NCBI RefSeq assembly: GCF_002911015.1
Contig: NZ_KZ626888.1
Coordinates: 1 to 61,816 of the forward strand
Direction: 5' to 3'
DNA: 61,816 bases
Origin: Streptomyces populi
GTDB lineage: Bacteria > Actinomycetota > Actinomycetes > Streptomycetales > Streptomycetaceae
Positions 44,415 through 54,349 of this stretch are shown piece by piece (positions within the stretch are counted from its first letter, which is position 1; each line of letters opens with the position of its first letter). Under the pieces are notes generated by a model. The model made no database searches. It saw nothing but the letters and a program-made list of their open reading frames with translations, and was not told where the DNA came from. The position numbers and the translations under genes were made by a program.

Positions 44415-45380
44415 ATGACCGCACGCACCACCCGTCGTACGAAGGCCGCTCAGTCCCGGATAGCAGCGGTCGGTGCGATCGCGGTCGCCGGCGCCCTGAT
44501 CCTCACCGGTTGCGGTGACCAGACGGACAAGAGCAGCGGCACCAGCGACTCGGACACGGCCTCGGCCGCCGCCCCGCTCGCCGACAAGCTCCCCGCCGAC
44601 ATCAAGAAGGCGGGCGTCGTCAAGATCGGCTCCGACATCGCCTACCCGCCGGTCGAGTACATGGAGAGCGGCAAGGCCGTCGGTATCGACCCGGACATCG
44701 CGGACGCCCTCGGCAAGCAGCTGGGCGTCAAGTTCGAGTTCCAGAACGGCAAGTTCGACCAGCTCATCGTCGGTCTGCAGTCCAAGCGCTTCAACGCGGT
44801 CATGTCGGCGATGAGCGACACCAAGGACCGCCAGAACGGCATCGACTCGGACACCGGCAAGAAGGCCGGCAACGGCATCGACTTCGTCGACTACTTCACC
44901 GCCGGCACCTCGATCCTCGTCCAGAAGGGCAACCCCAAGGGCGTCAAGTCCCTGGACGACCTGTGCGGCCAGGTGGTGGCGCTGCAGAAGGGCACCACCT
45001 CCGAGGGCATCGCCAAGGCCCAGAGCGAGAAGTGCAAGAAGGACGGCAAGAAGGGCATCACGCTCCAGACCTTCGACACCGACCCCGAGGCGCTGCTCCG
45101 TCTGAAGCAGGGCGCGTCCGTCGCCGACCTGAACGACTTCCCGGTCGCGGCCTACAACGCCAAGACCTCGGGCGGCGGCAAGGACTTCGAGGTCACCGGA
45201 GAGCAGATCGAGGCCGGCCCGTACGGCATCGGTGTCGCCAAGGAGAGCACCCAGCTGCGGGACGCGATCCAGGCGGCCATGAACGAGATCATCAAGAACG
45301 GCGACTACGCCAAGATCCTGGAGAAGTGGAACGTCAAGGACGGCGCGGTGACCGAGGCCAAGATCAACGGCGGCTCCTGA
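44415..45380 (+). CDS. Amino-acid ABC transporter substrate-binding lipoprotein (321 aa)
   Basis: The signal peptide ends in a lipobox, LILTGC, so the mature protein is a membrane-anchored lipoprotein with Cys32. The rest is a periplasmic-binding-protein fold of the polar amino-acid (HisJ/GlnH) type: VVKIGSDIAYPPVEYMESGK, VGIDPDIADALGKQLGV, and SMDAVMSAMSDT-like FNAVMSAMSDTKDRQ. GGAGG lies upstream. It is the first gene of a binding protein-permease-ATPase operon. The substrate is probably glutamate, aspartate or another polar amino acid, not fixed by sequence. Confidence 0.94.
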   Translation: MTARTTRRTKAAQSRIAAVGAIAVAGALILTGCGDQTDKSSGTSDSDTASAAAPLADKLPADIKKAGVVKIGSDIAYPPVEYMESGKAVGIDPDIADALGKQLGVKFEFQNGKFDQLIVGLQSKRFNAVMSAMSDTKDRQNGIDSDTGKKAGNGIDFVDYFTAGTSILVQKGNPKGVKSLDDLCGQVVALQKGTTSEGIAKAQSEKCKKDGKKGITLQTFDTDPEALLRLKQGASVADLNDFPVAAYNAKTSGGGKDFEVTGEQIEAGPYGIGVAKESTQLRDAIQAAMNEIIKNGDYAKILEKWNVKDGAVTEAKINGGS

Positions 45381-45414
45381 CCCCTGCCTGACGCAACACT
45401 GAAGGGCAGTCATC

Positions 45415-46340
45415 GTGACTGACACTGTCGACAAGATTCCGGCGTCGTCCGTGCCGCCGGAGCAGATCAAGGCCATCCCGGTGCGCCACTACGGCCGCTG
45501 GGTGGCCGGGGTCCTGGTCATCGCGGTTCTGGCGCTGATCGTTCTCGCGTTCTCCAACGCGAACATCAACTACAGCATCATCCCGGACTACCTCACGGAC
45601 GCGACCATCCTGTCCGGCGTCTGGCACACGCTGTACATCTCCGTGCTCGCGATGCTGCTGGGACTCGTGCTGGGCGTGATCCTCGCGGTCATGCGGATGT
45701 CCTCGAACCCGGTGACGAGCACCGTGTCGTGGCTGTACATCTGGTTCTTCCGCGGCACTCCGGTGCTGGTGCAGCTGCTCCTCTGGTACAACATCGCGCT
45801 CGTGTTCCCCGTCCTCAACCTGGGGTTCTACAAGGACGAGATGAACCAGGTGATGACGCCGTTCCTGGCGGCTCTGCTCGGACTCGGCCTCAACGAGGCC
45901 GCGTACATGTCGGAGATCGTCCGGGCCGGCATCCAGTCCGTCGACCTGGGGCAGACGGAGGCGTCGCACGCGCTCGGCATGACCCAGGGCAAGACGCTGC
46001 GCCGGGTGATCCTCCCGCAGGCGATGCGCGTGATCGTGCCGCCCACGGGCAACGAGTTCATCAACATGCTCAAGACCTCGTCGCTCGCCTACGCGGTCCA
46101 GTTCAACGAGACGATCAAGGCGGCCACCGACATCTCCAGCACCTCGCTGGCGGTCGTGGAGATGTACTTCGTCGCGTCGATCTGGTACCTGATCCTGACC
46201 AGCATCTTCAGCGTCTTCCAGTACTACCTGGAGCGCCGCTACGCCCGCGGTTCGTCGCGCACCCTGCCGCCGACCCCGCTACAGCGCCTGAAGAAGAACC
46301 TCCGCCTGTTCGGTTCCTTCCGCCGCCCGGAGGTGGCCCG

Positions 46341-46344
<4 letters not shown>
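45415..46344 (+). CDS. Amino-acid ABC transporter permease (309 aa)
   Basis: The first membrane helix (GVLVIAVLALIVLAFSNANI) is followed by the HisMQ-type permease core. The EAA loop facing the ATPase is EASHALGMTQGKTLRRVILP, with TWIFFRGTPVLVQLL-like WFFRGTPVLVQLLLWY upstream. A single permease gene implies a homodimeric pore. It starts with GTG and is followed by the ATPase gene with a four-base overlap. Confidence 0.94.
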
Positions 46345-47141
<797 letters not shown>

Positions 47142-47172
47142 CCGGAACACCGGCGCTCCCGGGCGCAGGAAC

Positions 47173-47205
47173 AAGGGGCGGTACGGGTCTCCCGTACCGC
47201 CCCTT
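47173..47205. terminator. Terminator after the amino-acid transporter operon
   Basis: Perfect 15-base stem (AAGGGGCGGTACGGG / CCCGTACCGCCCCTT) with a 3-base TCT loop. It also lies downstream of the convergent 47252-48031 gene and can work for both. Confidence 0.9.
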
Positions 47206-47251
47206 CCCCGTGCTCCCCCGTTCCCTCGCCCCCGCTCTCAGGCCCTTCCCG

Positions 47252-48031
47252 CTACTTCAGCAGTGCCGGGTTCTGGATCAGCTTCGTGAGCTGGGCCCGG
47301 GTCAGGGGCGGGGTCTTGAGCAGGGGGCCGAGCTGCCCCTTGCCCTGGAAACCGGTGCTGGCCCGGACCGTGAGGTAGCGGCCGTCCTTCAGCCGGAGCC
47401 CGGCCTCGAACTCCCGGCCCCCGGCCGGAATCGGGTGCAGGGCGGGGTCGGTCGGCGGTGTCTCCCAGACACCCAGGAGGCTGCCGTCGGACAGCTTCTG
47501 CGTGGTGCAGCCGATACTCCCGTCCTTGGGGGAGTCCTGGCAGGGGTTCCGCAGGCCCCCGCCGCCCGTCTTCGCGTCGGCCGCCGGGCGAGGGGTGAGG
47601 TGGACGCTGATGTAGCCGACCCCGTCGGGCCGGCCGACGGCGTAGTCACCGTCGTACGGGCCGAAGAACTTGGGCTGCTTCGCCTTCGGCGCCTGCTTGA
47701 ACAGGCGCAGCAGCGAGATCTCGCTGATCTTCCCGGTCCCCGGGGGGAGCAGCTTCGCGAACTTGCCCGCCTTGGTGGTGTACTCGCCCGCGGTGGGCGT
47801 GCTCGCCACGCTCGCGCCGTGCCCCGTGCTGTCCAGCACGCCGGGTCCGAGGACCAGGCCGGCCGCGACGGCGGCCGCGGCGACACCGGTCGCCGCCGTG
47901 CGCCGCCGCCACCGCACCCGCGAGGCCTTCGCGAACACGGTCTCGCTGCCCCGGCTCCCGGGCATCTGGACCTCGTCCACCACCCGTCCGAGCAGTTCCC
48001 TGACGTACTCCGTCTCCGCTTCCTGATTCAT
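47252..48031 (-). CDS. Single-pass membrane protein, possible anti-sigma factor (259 aa)
   Basis: A short cytoplasmic N-terminus (MNQEAETEYVRELLGRVVDE) of anti-sigma-like length precedes one membrane helix (TAATGVAAAAVAAGLVLGPG), then ~190 extracellular residues containing one Cys pair (NPCQDSPKDGSIGC). The start overlaps the ECF sigma gene stop by four bases (ATGA), the typical sigma/anti-sigma arrangement. A zinc-binding HxxxCxxC anti-sigma motif is not present, so the regulatory role is inferred from location only. Confidence 0.75.
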   Translation of the reverse strand: MNQEAETEYVRELLGRVVDEVQMPGSRGSETVFAKASRVRWRRRTAATGVAAAAVAAGLVLGPGVLDSTGHGASVASTPTAGEYTTKAGKFAKLLPPGTGKISEISLLRLFKQAPKAKQPKFFGPYDGDYAVGRPDGVGYISVHLTPRPAADAKTGGGGLRNPCQDSPKDGSIGCTTQKLSDGSLLGVWETPPTDPALHPIPAGGREFEAGLRLKDGRYLTVRASTGFQGKGQLGPLLKTPPLTRAQLTKLIQNPALLK

Positions 48032-48516
48032 GCGTACTCCTCCCGCACCGCGGCCCTCAGTGCCGCGAGTCCCCTGGCCGTGTGGCTCTTGACCGTGCTC
48101 TCGCGCATCCCGAGCACCTGGGCCGTGGCGGCCACGCTCAGGTCCTCCCAGTAGCGCAGGACGAGCACGGCCCGCTGCTTCGGCGCGAGTCCCGCGAGCG
48201 CGGCCCGCACCATGAGTCCGGTGTCGCTGTCGACCTGCCGCCCCGCCACGTCCGGCACCTCGCCGTACGCGTGCTCGCGCCGCCAGAACCGGCGGCGGGC
48301 GGAGATGAAGGTGTTGACCAGCGTCTTGCGCGCGTAGGCCTCGAGACTTTCGAGGCGTCCGTGCCGCCGCGCGCCGAGGACGACCTTCACCAGCGTCGTC
48401 TGCACGAGGTCCTCCGCCTCGTCGCGATTGCCGCAGAGCAGATAGGCACTGCGGAACAGTGCCGGTCGTCTGCCCTCCACGAAAGCGTGCAGAGCGGCTT
48501 CCTCGCCGCGCGTCAT
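48028..48516 (-). CDS. ECF RNA polymerase sigma factor, SigE family (162 aa)
   Basis: Region 2 (LFRSAYLLCGNRDEAEDLVQ, TTLVKVV...SLEAYARKTL) and region 4 (LAPKQRAVLVLRYWEDLSVA, VLGMRESTVKSHTARGLAAL) are clear, with the short linker of ECF sigmas. ATG 48516 has AAGGGGG upstream. It is likely held inactive by the membrane protein encoded next and released by an envelope signal; no target promoter could be deduced. Confidence 0.93.
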   Translation of the reverse strand: MTRGEEAALHAFVEGRRPALFRSAYLLCGNRDEAEDLVQTTLVKVVLGARRHGRLESLEAYARKTLVNTFISARRRFWRREHAYGEVPDVAGRQVDSDTGLMVRAALAGLAPKQRAVLVLRYWEDLSVAATAQVLGMRESTVKSHTARGLAALRAAVREEYA

Positions 48517-48590
48517 CCCGCCCCCTTCCCGGCCCGCGCCCGCGGACCGTCTCACCCTTCCAGTGCGGCGGGAGGCGCCGCGGGACGCAG

Positions 48591-48623
48591 CGGAGGCGGT
48601 ACGGATTTTCCGTACCGCCTCCG
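48591..48623. terminator. Hairpin downstream of the methyltransferase gene
   Basis: Perfect 14-base stem (CGGAGGCGGTACGG / CCGTACCGCCTCCG) with a 5-base loop, 18 bases past the stop of the gene at 48642. It lies between two minus-strand genes, separating their transcripts. Confidence 0.75.
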
Positions 48624-48641
48624 ACCGGTCCCCCGCGCGGG

Positions 48642-49400
48642 CTACTTGACCGCGAGCACCAGCGCGTCCGAGGGGGAGCGCCACACCGCCCGGGCCTCGC
48701 CGAAGCCCTGTTCGCGCAGCACGCGCGCGTGCCAGTCGGCGGAGGGCGTGTCGCCGTCGGCGTGCTCGCCGTAGATCTCGAAGCGGCGGGCGGTGGGTCC
48801 GGCGAGGACGGGGTCCTGGGCGGCCACCTTCCACCAGTCGGCCCAGTCGAGGGCGCCGTCCTCCTTGGCCCGGTCCCTGCGGGCGCGCCGCTGGGCGCTC
48901 TCGGCGGCGTCGATCCGGGGTGTCGTCTCGTCGGGCATGTGGTCGGCGTTCATGAACACACCGCCCTCGCGCACGAGTTCGGCGATCTGGCCGTAGAGGG
49001 TGGTGAGGGGCTCGCTGTGCAGCCAGTGCAGGGCCGTGGCGGTCAGGACGGCGTCGTAGGTGTCGTACGGCAGCCCGGCGCGCCAGTGCGGGTCCTTGAG
49101 GTCGGCCGTGACGAGGGTGACCCGGTCGTCGCCGGCGAAGGTGCCCCCGGCGATCGTGAGGAGGGCGGGGTCGAGGTCGACGCCCGTGCTGGTGGCCCCG
49201 GGGAGGCGGGCGAGCAGCCGGGCGGTGATGGTGCCGGTGCCGCAGGCGAGGTCGAGGACGCGGGGCTCGGGTCCGACGAGCGCCTCGGTCATGTCGAGCA
49301 TCACCCGGAAGCGGTCCTCACGGTCCGGCATGTACCACTCCTGCTGCCGGTCCCAGCTCTGCTGCCAGGCACGCCAGTCGGTTCCGGTGCCGATGGCCAT
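48642..49400 (-). CDS. Class I SAM-dependent methyltransferase (252 aa)
   Basis: The SAM-binding motif VLDLACGTGTITARLLARLP is followed by the acidic strand 2 (TGVDLDPALL) and motif VTADLKDPHW. The N-terminal WRAWQQSWDRQQEWYMPDRE and the tail around ADWHARVLREQGF suit the small-molecule methyltransferase group. Substrate unknown. It is divergent from the CGNR regulator, whose operator may lie in the shared 100-base gap. Confidence 0.9.
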   Translation of the reverse strand: MAIGTGTDWRAWQQSWDRQQEWYMPDREDRFRVMLDMTEALVGPEPRVLDLACGTGTITARLLARLPGATSTGVDLDPALLTIAGGTFAGDDRVTLVTADLKDPHWRAGLPYDTYDAVLTATALHWLHSEPLTTLYGQIAELVREGGVFMNADHMPDETTPRIDAAESAQRRARRDRAKEDGALDWADWWKVAAQDPVLAGPTARRFEIYGEHADGDTPSADWHARVLREQGFGEARAVWRSPSDALVLAVK

Positions 49401-49431
49401 GAAAGCCCCTCCTCCAGTCGACCACGTAATA

Positions 49432-49481
49432 CCCTGTAAGGGCGATCATCTGTTACCTGACCACCGCCACGACGATAGAGC
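49432..49481 (+). promoter_or_regulatory. Palindrome and possible promoter before the CGNR gene
   Basis: CCCT-GTA-AGGG (49432-49442) is a small palindrome flanked by GTAAT and a distant TTAC. Downstream, TTACCT (49453-49458), a 17-base spacer and TAGAGC (49476-49481) form a possible promoter for the plus-strand gene. The palindrome also overlaps where the divergent methyltransferase promoter should be. Confidence 0.4.
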
Positions 49482-49500
49482 GCCTCCGTAAGGACTACAA

Positions 49501-50130
49501 GTGGAACTGGCCTATTACTCGGATTACGCCGTCCGTCTCGTCAACACCGAGGAACCGGCCCGGGGCAAGGACTCGCTGACCTCGGTCGAGGCCGTCCGCG
49601 ACCTGTTCGGGGGCAACTCCTCGGCGGCCCGCCGCGCCACGGAGGCGGACGTCACCCGCTTCCGCTCGGTACGGGGACGGCTGCGCGCGGTCTTCGAGGC
49701 GGCGGCCGGCGGTGAGGAGACCCTCGCCGTGGACCTGCTGAACTCCCTGCTCCTGGAATTCCCGGTGAGCCCGCAGATCTCGGGGCACGACCACCGGGAC
49801 GACGACGGCCGCCCGCTGTGGCACATGCACCTGGCGGATCACCCGTCGAACGCGACCGCGGGCTACGCGGCGATCGCGGCGATGGGCCTCGCCTTCCATC
49901 TGACCGAGTACGGCGTGGACCGCCTCGGCCTGTGCGAGGCCGCGCCGTGCCGCAACGCCTATCTGGACACCTCGACCAACCGCTCCCGGCGCTACTGCTC
50001 GGACCGCTGCGCGACCCGCGCCAACGTCGCGGCCTACCGCGCGCGCAAGCGCCTGGAGGCGGAGCGGGCGGGGAGCACCGGCCTGGCGGCCACCAGCGCC
50101 CAGCGGACGACGGCGAACGGCGAGCGCTGA
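49501..50130 (+). CDS. CGNR zinc finger (ABATE-type) protein (209 aa)
   Basis: The N-terminal ABATE-like region (AYYSDYAVRLVNTEEPARGK) is followed by a C-terminal CGNR-type zinc finger with ligands in LCEAAPCRNAYLDTSTNRSR then RYCSDRCATRANVAAYR; here the CGNR tetrad reads CRNA, a tolerated change. Proteins of this group are likely stress-related transcription regulators. GTG 49501 has AAGGA upstream. Its 3' end overlaps the sodX gene tail-to-tail by 97 bases. Confidence 0.88.
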   Translation: MELAYYSDYAVRLVNTEEPARGKDSLTSVEAVRDLFGGNSSAARRATEADVTRFRSVRGRLRAVFEAAAGGEETLAVDLLNSLLLEFPVSPQISGHDHRDDDGRPLWHMHLADHPSNATAGYAAIAAMGLAFHLTEYGVDRLGLCEAAPCRNAYLDTSTNRSRRYCSDRCATRANVAAYRARKRLEAERAGSTGLAATSAQRTTANGER

Positions 50131-50468
50131 CCCGCCTTCGGCGGCCGGAAACGGAACCTCACCTTCCCGAGGACGAGTTCCTCGGGAACGGTTCCGTAGT
50201 CGGTGCTGTCCCCGCCCGCGAACGCGTTGTCCCCGAGCACCCACCAGCCGCCCTCGCGCCGCTCGGCGATCCGCTTCACGACGAGCAGGTCCTGCTGGAA
50301 CGGGTGCCGCAGGACGACGACGTCGCCCGGCCTCACCCTCGCCCCCCAGTGGACGACGAGCCGATCCCCGTGCTGGAGCGTGGGCACCATCGAAGGGCCC
50401 GTCACCTCCGCCGCCCCGAACGGCAGCAGGGCCTTCCCCCGCTCGGTCTCCTGCGACAGCTCCGGCAT
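50034..50468 (-). CDS. sodX: Nickel superoxide dismutase maturation protease (SodX, 144 aa)
   Basis: An S26-family signal-peptidase-like enzyme that removes the N-terminal leader of SodN. Active-site Ser is in EVTGPSMVPTLQHGDRL and Lys in HPFQQDLLVVKRIAERR; GDNAFAGGDSTDYG is box E of the fold. There is no membrane anchor, as is usual for SodX. ATG 50468 has GGGGAGG eight bases upstream. The C-terminus SRRLRAR is typical. It is divergent from sodN and overlaps the CGNR gene by 97 bases. Confidence 0.93.
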   Translation of the reverse strand: MPELSQETERGKALLPFGAAEVTGPSMVPTLQHGDRLVVHWGARVRPGDVVVLRHPFQQDLLVVKRIAERREGGWWVLGDNAFAGGDSTDYGTVPEELVLGKVRFRFRPPKAGQRSPFAVVRWALVAARPVLPARSASRRLRAR

Positions 50469-50613
50469 CAACGGCACCTCCCCGGTCCTATCCTCCACCA
50501 GTCCCAGTTTCACCCCGGACTTTTGCCCTAAGCCCATGGGGGCACCCGCGAAATACCCTCTCCCACGGAGTAATGTCCCACCTGAGAAGACGATCACGAG
50601 GAAGGACAGCTCA

Positions 50614-51009
50614 ATGCTCTCCCGCCTGTTTGCCCCCAAGGTCAAGGTCAGCGCGCACTGCGACCTGCCCTGCGGCGTGTACGACCCGGCCCAGGCCCGC
50701 ATCGAGGCGGAGTCGGTCAAGGCCGTCCAGGACAAGATGGCCGGCAACGACGACCCGCACTTCCAGGCTCGCGCCACCGTCATCAAGGAGCAGCGCGCCG
50801 AGCTCGCCAAGCACCACGTGTCGGTGCTCTGGAGCGACTACTTCAAGCCCCCGCACTTCGAGAAGTACCCGGAGCTGCACCAGCTGGTGAACGACACCCT
50901 CAAGGCCCTCTCGGCCGCGAAGGCGTCCACCGACCCGGCGACGGGCCAGAAGGCGCTGGACTACATCGCCCAGATCGACAAGATCTTCTGGGAGACCAAG
51001 AAGGCCTGA
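50614..51009 (+). CDS. sodN: Nickel superoxide dismutase (SodN, 131 aa)
   Basis: Converts superoxide to oxygen and peroxide in the cytosol as a hexamer. A 14-residue leader (MLSRLFAPKVKVSA) is cut before His15, exposing the Ni hook HCDLPCGVYDP (His1, Cys2, Cys6 of the mature enzyme). The rest is the four-helix bundle typical of the family. GAGGAAGGA precedes the ATG. It is divergent from its maturation peptidase sodX; the 145 bases between them should hold both promoters. Nickel availability normally favours this enzyme over FeSOD. Confidence 0.97.
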   Translation: MLSRLFAPKVKVSAHCDLPCGVYDPAQARIEAESVKAVQDKMAGNDDPHFQARATVIKEQRAELAKHHVSVLWSDYFKPPHFEKYPELHQLVNDTLKALSAAKASTDPATGQKALDYIAQIDKIFWETKKA

Positions 51010-51146
51010 TCCCCGGCCGGACCGCCCGACCCCGGTTTCGCGGGTCGCGCCGCCCTCCTGTCCGCACCCGGTCCGCGGGTCGCCGTTCCCGGCGTCCCGA
51101 CGGTCCGGGTGCGTACTGCTTTCCGGGGGCGACCGGCGCGCCCCGG

Positions 51147-51344
51147 TCACACGGGCAACTGGCGCATCTCGATCACACGCAGGCCCAGTGCCTGGAACCG
51201 GGTGAGCAGTCCGTACAGATGGGCGTCGTCGATCACGGTGCCGAAGAACAGGGTCTGCTCTTTCGTACGAACCCTGTCGAGTTCGGCGAAGGCCGAGGCG
51301 AGCGTGTCCGAAACAATGCCGGCGATGCGGAATTCGTAGCGCAT
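51147..51344 (-). CDS. Small conserved protein (65 aa)
   Basis: MRYEFRIAGIVSDTLASAFA starts a compact alpha/beta protein ending IEMRQLPV. Similar short proteins beginning M-x-Y-E-F-R and ending E-M-R-Q-L-P are, as I recall, common in actinomycetes with no known function. No ribosome site of quality is seen (GGGAAGTGCTCGT). It is transcribed toward sodN. Confidence 0.7.
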   Translation of the reverse strand: MRYEFRIAGIVSDTLASAFAELDRVRTKEQTLFFGTVIDDAHLYGLLTRFQALGLRVIEMRQLPV

Positions 51345-51826
51345 ACGAGCACTTCCCTCGGGGCCGGGGCGCGGGGTCCGCTGTGATGCCCTGCCATCGT
51401 CGGCCGCGCGCGCCGATGTGACATCCCCCGGTGCGGGCGACCCCCCGCCCACCTCGGAACACTCCCGCTCGCACCCTCGCCACTCCACCTTCCACCCATG
51501 CCCCGGCGCCGCGCCCTCCGGACGCGGAAAAAGGCCGGAAAATCCGGGCACCGCGCCGGCGGGTGAGACGGCGGGGCTCACCTTCGACGGGTGAGGGGCC
51601 GGGTGCCCGACCCGGCGGGTGACGTGACGGCCGCGTGGGCGGCGAGCGGTGACGCGGGGCCGCGCACACGCACGCGGTGCCACGGGGTCGCCCGGCACCG
51701 GACGGTGGCGTCGGGGGTGACGCCGGGGGCGTCTGCGAGCGGTGATGCGGGGGGACGCCCGTGCGGCGAACCTTGAGGGGCGGGTCCGCGTTCCGCCGGC
51801 CCCGGGACCGCCCCGGAGGATGTCCG
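51345..51826. other. Intergenic region, no gene seen
   Basis: These 482 bases lie between divergently transcribed genes. Open frames have poor codon bias. I can support no promoter or hairpin. Confidence 0.4.
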
Positions 51827-53179
51827 ATGAACGTTCTCGCGGCAGTCGGCCGGAACGCCTCCGTCCGCACCGGCCGCGCCGCGTTCCGCCGCCGGAGACG
51901 GCTTCGCGCGGGCCTCCTCCAGCTGGTGTCCGTCGGCGTCGGGCTGGGCCTCGGCCTGGCGGTCCCGGAGATCGGCCGCGGCCCCGTGCTGCCGTCCCGC
52001 CAGGTGGCCGAGCTGCTGCTCGCGACCGGATTCGGGGTGCTCGGCGCGGCCACCGTCATCTTCTCCGTGCTGTTCCTGGTGGTGCAGTGGGCGGCCACCA
52101 CCTTCACCCCCCGGCTCACCCTGTTCCGGGACGCGCCGATCGTGTGGCGGACCTTCGCCTTCGTCGTCGGGCTGACCGTCTTCTGCGCCACCGCGGCCCT
52201 GACCCTCGCCGGCCGGGACGAGGTCTCGGTGATCGTGCCGGTCGGCGCGGGCGTCCTGCTGCTCCTGCTGCTGGCGCTGCTGCGCAGCCTTCTGCTCCAG
52301 GCCGTCGCCGCGATCCAGCTGGCCCCGGTGCTGCTCTCCGTCTCCGAACGGGGCCGGAGAGGCCTCGACCTCCTCTGCGCGGGCGGCACGGGAAGGGGCG
52401 AGGACCCCGGGGGTCCGGCGGGCCCGGGACATCCGGCCGGCCGGGGCCGGCCGCGGTCGACGGTCGGCTGGACGGGAGCCGGCACGGTGCTGCAACGCGT
52501 GGACACGGACCGGCTGGCGGCTGCCGCGCGGGCGGCGGACGCGGTCGTCGTCCTGCGGGTGAGCCCCGGCGCCGCCCTGCGCCACGGCACCACCGTCGCC
52601 GAGGTGTACGACGGCGAACTGCCCGCCTCCGCCGTCCTGCGCACCCTGGAGACCGGCGCCGAACGGGTCTTCGACCAGGACCCCGGGCTCGCGTTCCGGC
52701 TGCTCGCCGACATCGCGCTCAGGGCGCTGTCCCCGGCGGTCAACGACCCCGCCACGGCGGTACAGGCGGTGGACGCCATGGAGGACCTGCTGCTCCGCCC
52801 GGCCCCGGCGCGGGCCCGGGAGCGCGAGGTCGCCGACCGGGCGGGCACCGTGCGCGTCGTCGTCCCGCAGCCCGGCCGGGAGGACTTCCTGCGGACCGCG
52901 CTCGACGACGTGATCCCGGCCGCCCGGAACTCCCCGATGGTCCTCATCCGCCTCCGCGCACTGCTGGAGAACCTGCGCGGCACGGGCCACGGCCGCGCCG
53001 ACGGGCCGATCGGCAGGCGTCTGGCCTGGGTGGACGACGAACTCGACACCCGTTTCCCCCGGCTGCGGGAGACCCTCGCGGAGGAACGCGCGGAGGGCGG
53101 GGAACGCGCGGAGGGCGATGCGGGCCGCGCGGAGGGCGATGCGGGCCGGGCGGGCGAGGAGCACCCGGACGGCGGGTGA
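51827..53179 (+). CDS. DUF2254 membrane protein (450 aa)
   Basis: Four predicted membrane helices are near the N-terminus: LLQLVSVGVGLGLGLAV, LLLATGFGVLGAATVIFSVL, TFAFVVGLTVFCATAALTLA and VIVPVGAGVLLLLLLALL. The cytoplasmic C-terminal half contains FRLLADIALRALSPAVNDPA, the DUF2254 signature, and ends with a disordered tail of RAEGDAG/RAEGGE repeats coded by imperfect 18-24-base units (about 53086-53160). GGAGGA lies six bases before the ATG. Function unknown; it stands alone. Confidence 0.9.
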   Translation: MNVLAAVGRNASVRTGRAAFRRRRRLRAGLLQLVSVGVGLGLGLAVPEIGRGPVLPSRQVAELLLATGFGVLGAATVIFSVLFLVVQWAATTFTPRLTLFRDAPIVWRTFAFVVGLTVFCATAALTLAGRDEVSVIVPVGAGVLLLLLLALLRSLLLQAVAAIQLAPVLLSVSERGRRGLDLLCAGGTGRGEDPGGPAGPGHPAGRGRPRSTVGWTGAGTVLQRVDTDRLAAAARAADAVVVLRVSPGAALRHGTTVAEVYDGELPASAVLRTLETGAERVFDQDPGLAFRLLADIALRALSPAVNDPATAVQAVDAMEDLLLRPAPARAREREVADRAGTVRVVVPQPGREDFLRTALDDVIPAARNSPMVLIRLRALLENLRGTGHGRADGPIGRRLAWVDDELDTRFPRLRETLAEERAEGGERAEGDAGRAEGDAGRAGEEHPDGG

Positions 53180-53815
53180 AGGGGCGGTGAGGGCCCGCGG
53201 GGGCCGGACCGGTCCCCGCCCGGGACCCCGTACCGACGGGTCCGCGAGCTCACCCGCGGAGGGTGATCCGGCGGGGCGGGGGGTGACCGCACTCTGGAGC
53301 CGGAGCAAGACGTCACGCGTCAGAGAGGGCACCGCTCATGGCCTGCATCCAGCGGCAGACCCGGCCCGTGCCGGGTGTGCCGTGCCCCGGGCCCGTCCGC
53401 CACGGCCCGGAGGACCCCGAACGGTCCTTCGCGTCACCGCGGCTCCCCGGACCCCCGCGGCGCACGCCGTCGACGCGGCCACTGCCGCCCCCTCACGGCG
53501 CACCGAACGTCGTACCGATCACGCCGAACGCACCCGACGGCGTCGTCACGGCCCGTCCCGTGTGTCCGGGGGGTCCCGCTCGCCCCCCGCCTTCGAGCGT
53601 CTGTCCGTCGGCGGACACCACGGCACCGTCCCCGTCCGCCCCACCACCGCGCTCTGCGCACTGACCCGCCAGGCCCTCGCGACCGGCCGCCACCCCACGC
53701 CGGCCGGGCCCGGCGGAATCCCCGAGATCGCGACCCGGCGCCCGGCGACAGTTCGATCCGCCCGACACCAAGGCAACGCTCGCGGAGATGTCGCACAACC
53801 GACAGGAGTTCGACC
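53180..53815 (+). other. Long intergenic stretch, no credible gene
   Basis: The 636 bases between DUF2254 and the PLDc_N/SHOCT gene contain several Pro/Arg-rich open frames on both strands (for example 53338-53664), but none has good third-position bias or a ribosome site. They are treated as non-coding. No clear hairpin is seen. Confidence 0.45.
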
Positions 53816-54235
53816 ATGAACGGCTCGACGGTCAATCTGGCAGCGGACTACCCCCTGCTGCAGGTCTTCTGGACCACGATGTGGTTCTTCCTCTGGATCC
53901 TCTGGTTCATGCTGCTGTTCCGCGTCATCGGGGACATCTTCCGCGACGACGACCTGAACGGCTGGGGCAAGGCGGGCTGGTGCGTCTTCGTCGTCATCCT
54001 GCCCTTCCTGGGCATCTTCGTGTACCTCATCGCGCGGGGCCGCAGCATGGGCGAGCGCGAGATGCGGCGCATGCAGAAGAGCCAGGAGGACATGAACGCC
54101 TACATCCGTGAGACCGCCGGAACCAGTTCCACCGGCAAGGCCGACGAACTGGCGAAGCTCGCGGACCTCAAGACCCACGGCCACATCACGGCCGAGGAGT
54201 TCGAGAGGGCCAAGGCCAAGGTCCTCGCCGCCTGA
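53816..54235 (+). CDS. PLDc_N and SHOCT domain membrane protein (139 aa)
   Basis: Two membrane helices (MWFFLWILWFMLLFRVIGDI and WCVFVVILPFLGIFVYLIA) form a PLDc_N-type hairpin with DLNGWGKAGW between them. The C-terminal ~30 residues (ADELAKLADLKTHGHITAEE and to the end) are a SHOCT domain, a short oligomerisation element. ACAGGAG precedes the ATG. Topology is N-out or N-in with both ends on one side; function unknown. Confidence 0.92.
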   Translation: MNGSTVNLAADYPLLQVFWTTMWFFLWILWFMLLFRVIGDIFRDDDLNGWGKAGWCVFVVILPFLGIFVYLIARGRSMGEREMRRMQKSQEDMNAYIRETAGTSSTGKADELAKLADLKTHGHITAEEFERAKAKVLAA

Positions 54236-54349
54236 CGGACACGGTCCCGGCCGCCCGACGGCACGGACACCCCCGCGCACGAAGACCACCGCCGTCCCCC
54301 GGGCCAGTGATCCCCCGGGGGACGGCGGGCCGTGTGCCATCCTGGGGAC

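Noticed and set aside
53338..53664. Plus-strand ORF of 108 codons
   Set aside because: Pro/Arg/Thr-rich with weak third-position bias, no ribosome site and overlapping open frames on both strands.
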